The position numbers and the translations under genes were made by a program. 64,000 bases of DNA from Terasakiella sp. SH-1 (GTDB lineage Bacteria; Pseudomonadota; Alphaproteobacteria; Rhodospirillales; Terasakiellaceae). Positions 63,913-64,000 of the stretch are shown in pieces (within the stretch, counting starts at the first letter, position 1; the number at the start of each line of letters is the position of its first letter). Location of the stretch: positions 1,148,501 to 1,212,500 of the forward strand of contig NZ_CP038255.1 of NCBI RefSeq assembly GCF_004564135.1. Reading direction: 5' to 3'. Below the pieces are notes generated by a model. It saw nothing but the letters and a program-made list of their open reading frames with translations, was not told where the DNA came from and made no database searches.

Positions 63913-64000
63913 TTATTCAGCCGCTTGAGCCTCAAAAGGGCCTTTAAAACGTTCTTCTGCCATGTGGTCTGCAATGATTGAGGGCGGGAGGTTCTGCTTG
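63913..64000 (-). CDS. C-terminal end of an unidentified protein (partial)
   Basis: On the minus strand a frame open at the window edge ends with TAA at 63913-63915. It would encode NLPPSIIADHMAEERFKGPF and a short EAQAAE tail. I cannot assign it to a family. The fragment is short, and only the absence of other features supports coding. Confidence 0.45.
   Translation of the reverse strand, partial: KQNLPPSIIADHMAEERFKGPFEAQAAE

Overview
The window is bacterial chromosome, most likely from an alphaproteobacterium of the Rhodospirillales type. This rests on a continuous S10-spc-alpha ribosomal cluster without rpsD in the alpha operon and without rpmJ after secY, an ATP12-type F1 assembly chaperone, a DUF1489 gene, and a leucine-degradation regulon under a MerR-type LiuR. 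The base composition looks moderate and the gene set (sodium channel, HD-GYP, PilZ, many two-component proteins) suits a free-living aquatic, motile, aerobic heterotroph. A closer placement (Terasakiella, Thalassospira or a magnetotactic relative) is only a guess. There is no prophage, CRISPR array or transposase gene.

Region 1 (1-13.3 kb): ribosomal protein genes rplC (3' end) to rplQ with secY, adk and rpoA, all on +, tightly packed and often overlapping. Five hairpins, four of them with U-tracts of varying length, lie inside this 'operon' (after rpsQ, before rplN, after rpmD, before rpsM, before rpoA). A full-consensus sigma-70 promoter precedes rpsM. The cluster therefore looks segmented by partial terminators and internal promoters.

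Region 2 (13.3-25.5 kb): a REP-like palindrome, a Do-type periplasmic protease with rarA, a signalling block (REC-HD-GYP, REC-HATPase, sensor kinase), an unusual 269-bp folded inverted element shared by two convergent genes, a NavMs-like voltage-gated sodium channel, a single-haem secreted protein, crcB, an rluC-type pseudouridine synthase, and a periplasmic binding protein with acylphosphatase.

Region 3 (25.5-35.4 kb, mostly -): propionyl-CoA carboxylase (pccA, pccB), a small membrane protein, ATP12, AsmA and an HAD phosphatase. An OmpA-like lipoprotein (+), lipB (-) and tRNA-Leu(GAG) (+) follow.

Region 4 (35.4-43.1 kb, -): a hybrid sensor kinase, a repetitive acidic proline-rich protein, a type I secretion ABC exporter and a membrane fusion protein carrying an intact-looking cyclic-nucleotide-binding domain. 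This looks like a small, possibly cNMP-gated, type I secretion locus with its own candidate cargo.

Region 5 (43.5-64 kb): malic enzyme-phosphotransacetylase, MgtE, and then LiuR with three matching palindromic operators. The operators precede liuR itself, a thioesterase pair, and the liu operon (isovaleryl-CoA dehydrogenase, thiolase, a second acyl-CoA dehydrogenase, a DsbA-fold isomerase, methylcrotonyl-CoA carboxylase, methylglutaconyl-CoA hydratase, HMG-CoA lyase). The operon would convert isovaleryl-CoA to acetyl-CoA and acetoacetate. DUF445 and DUF1489 genes, a REC protein, a Gate-domain transporter, an Lrp regulator and a PilZ protein close the window.
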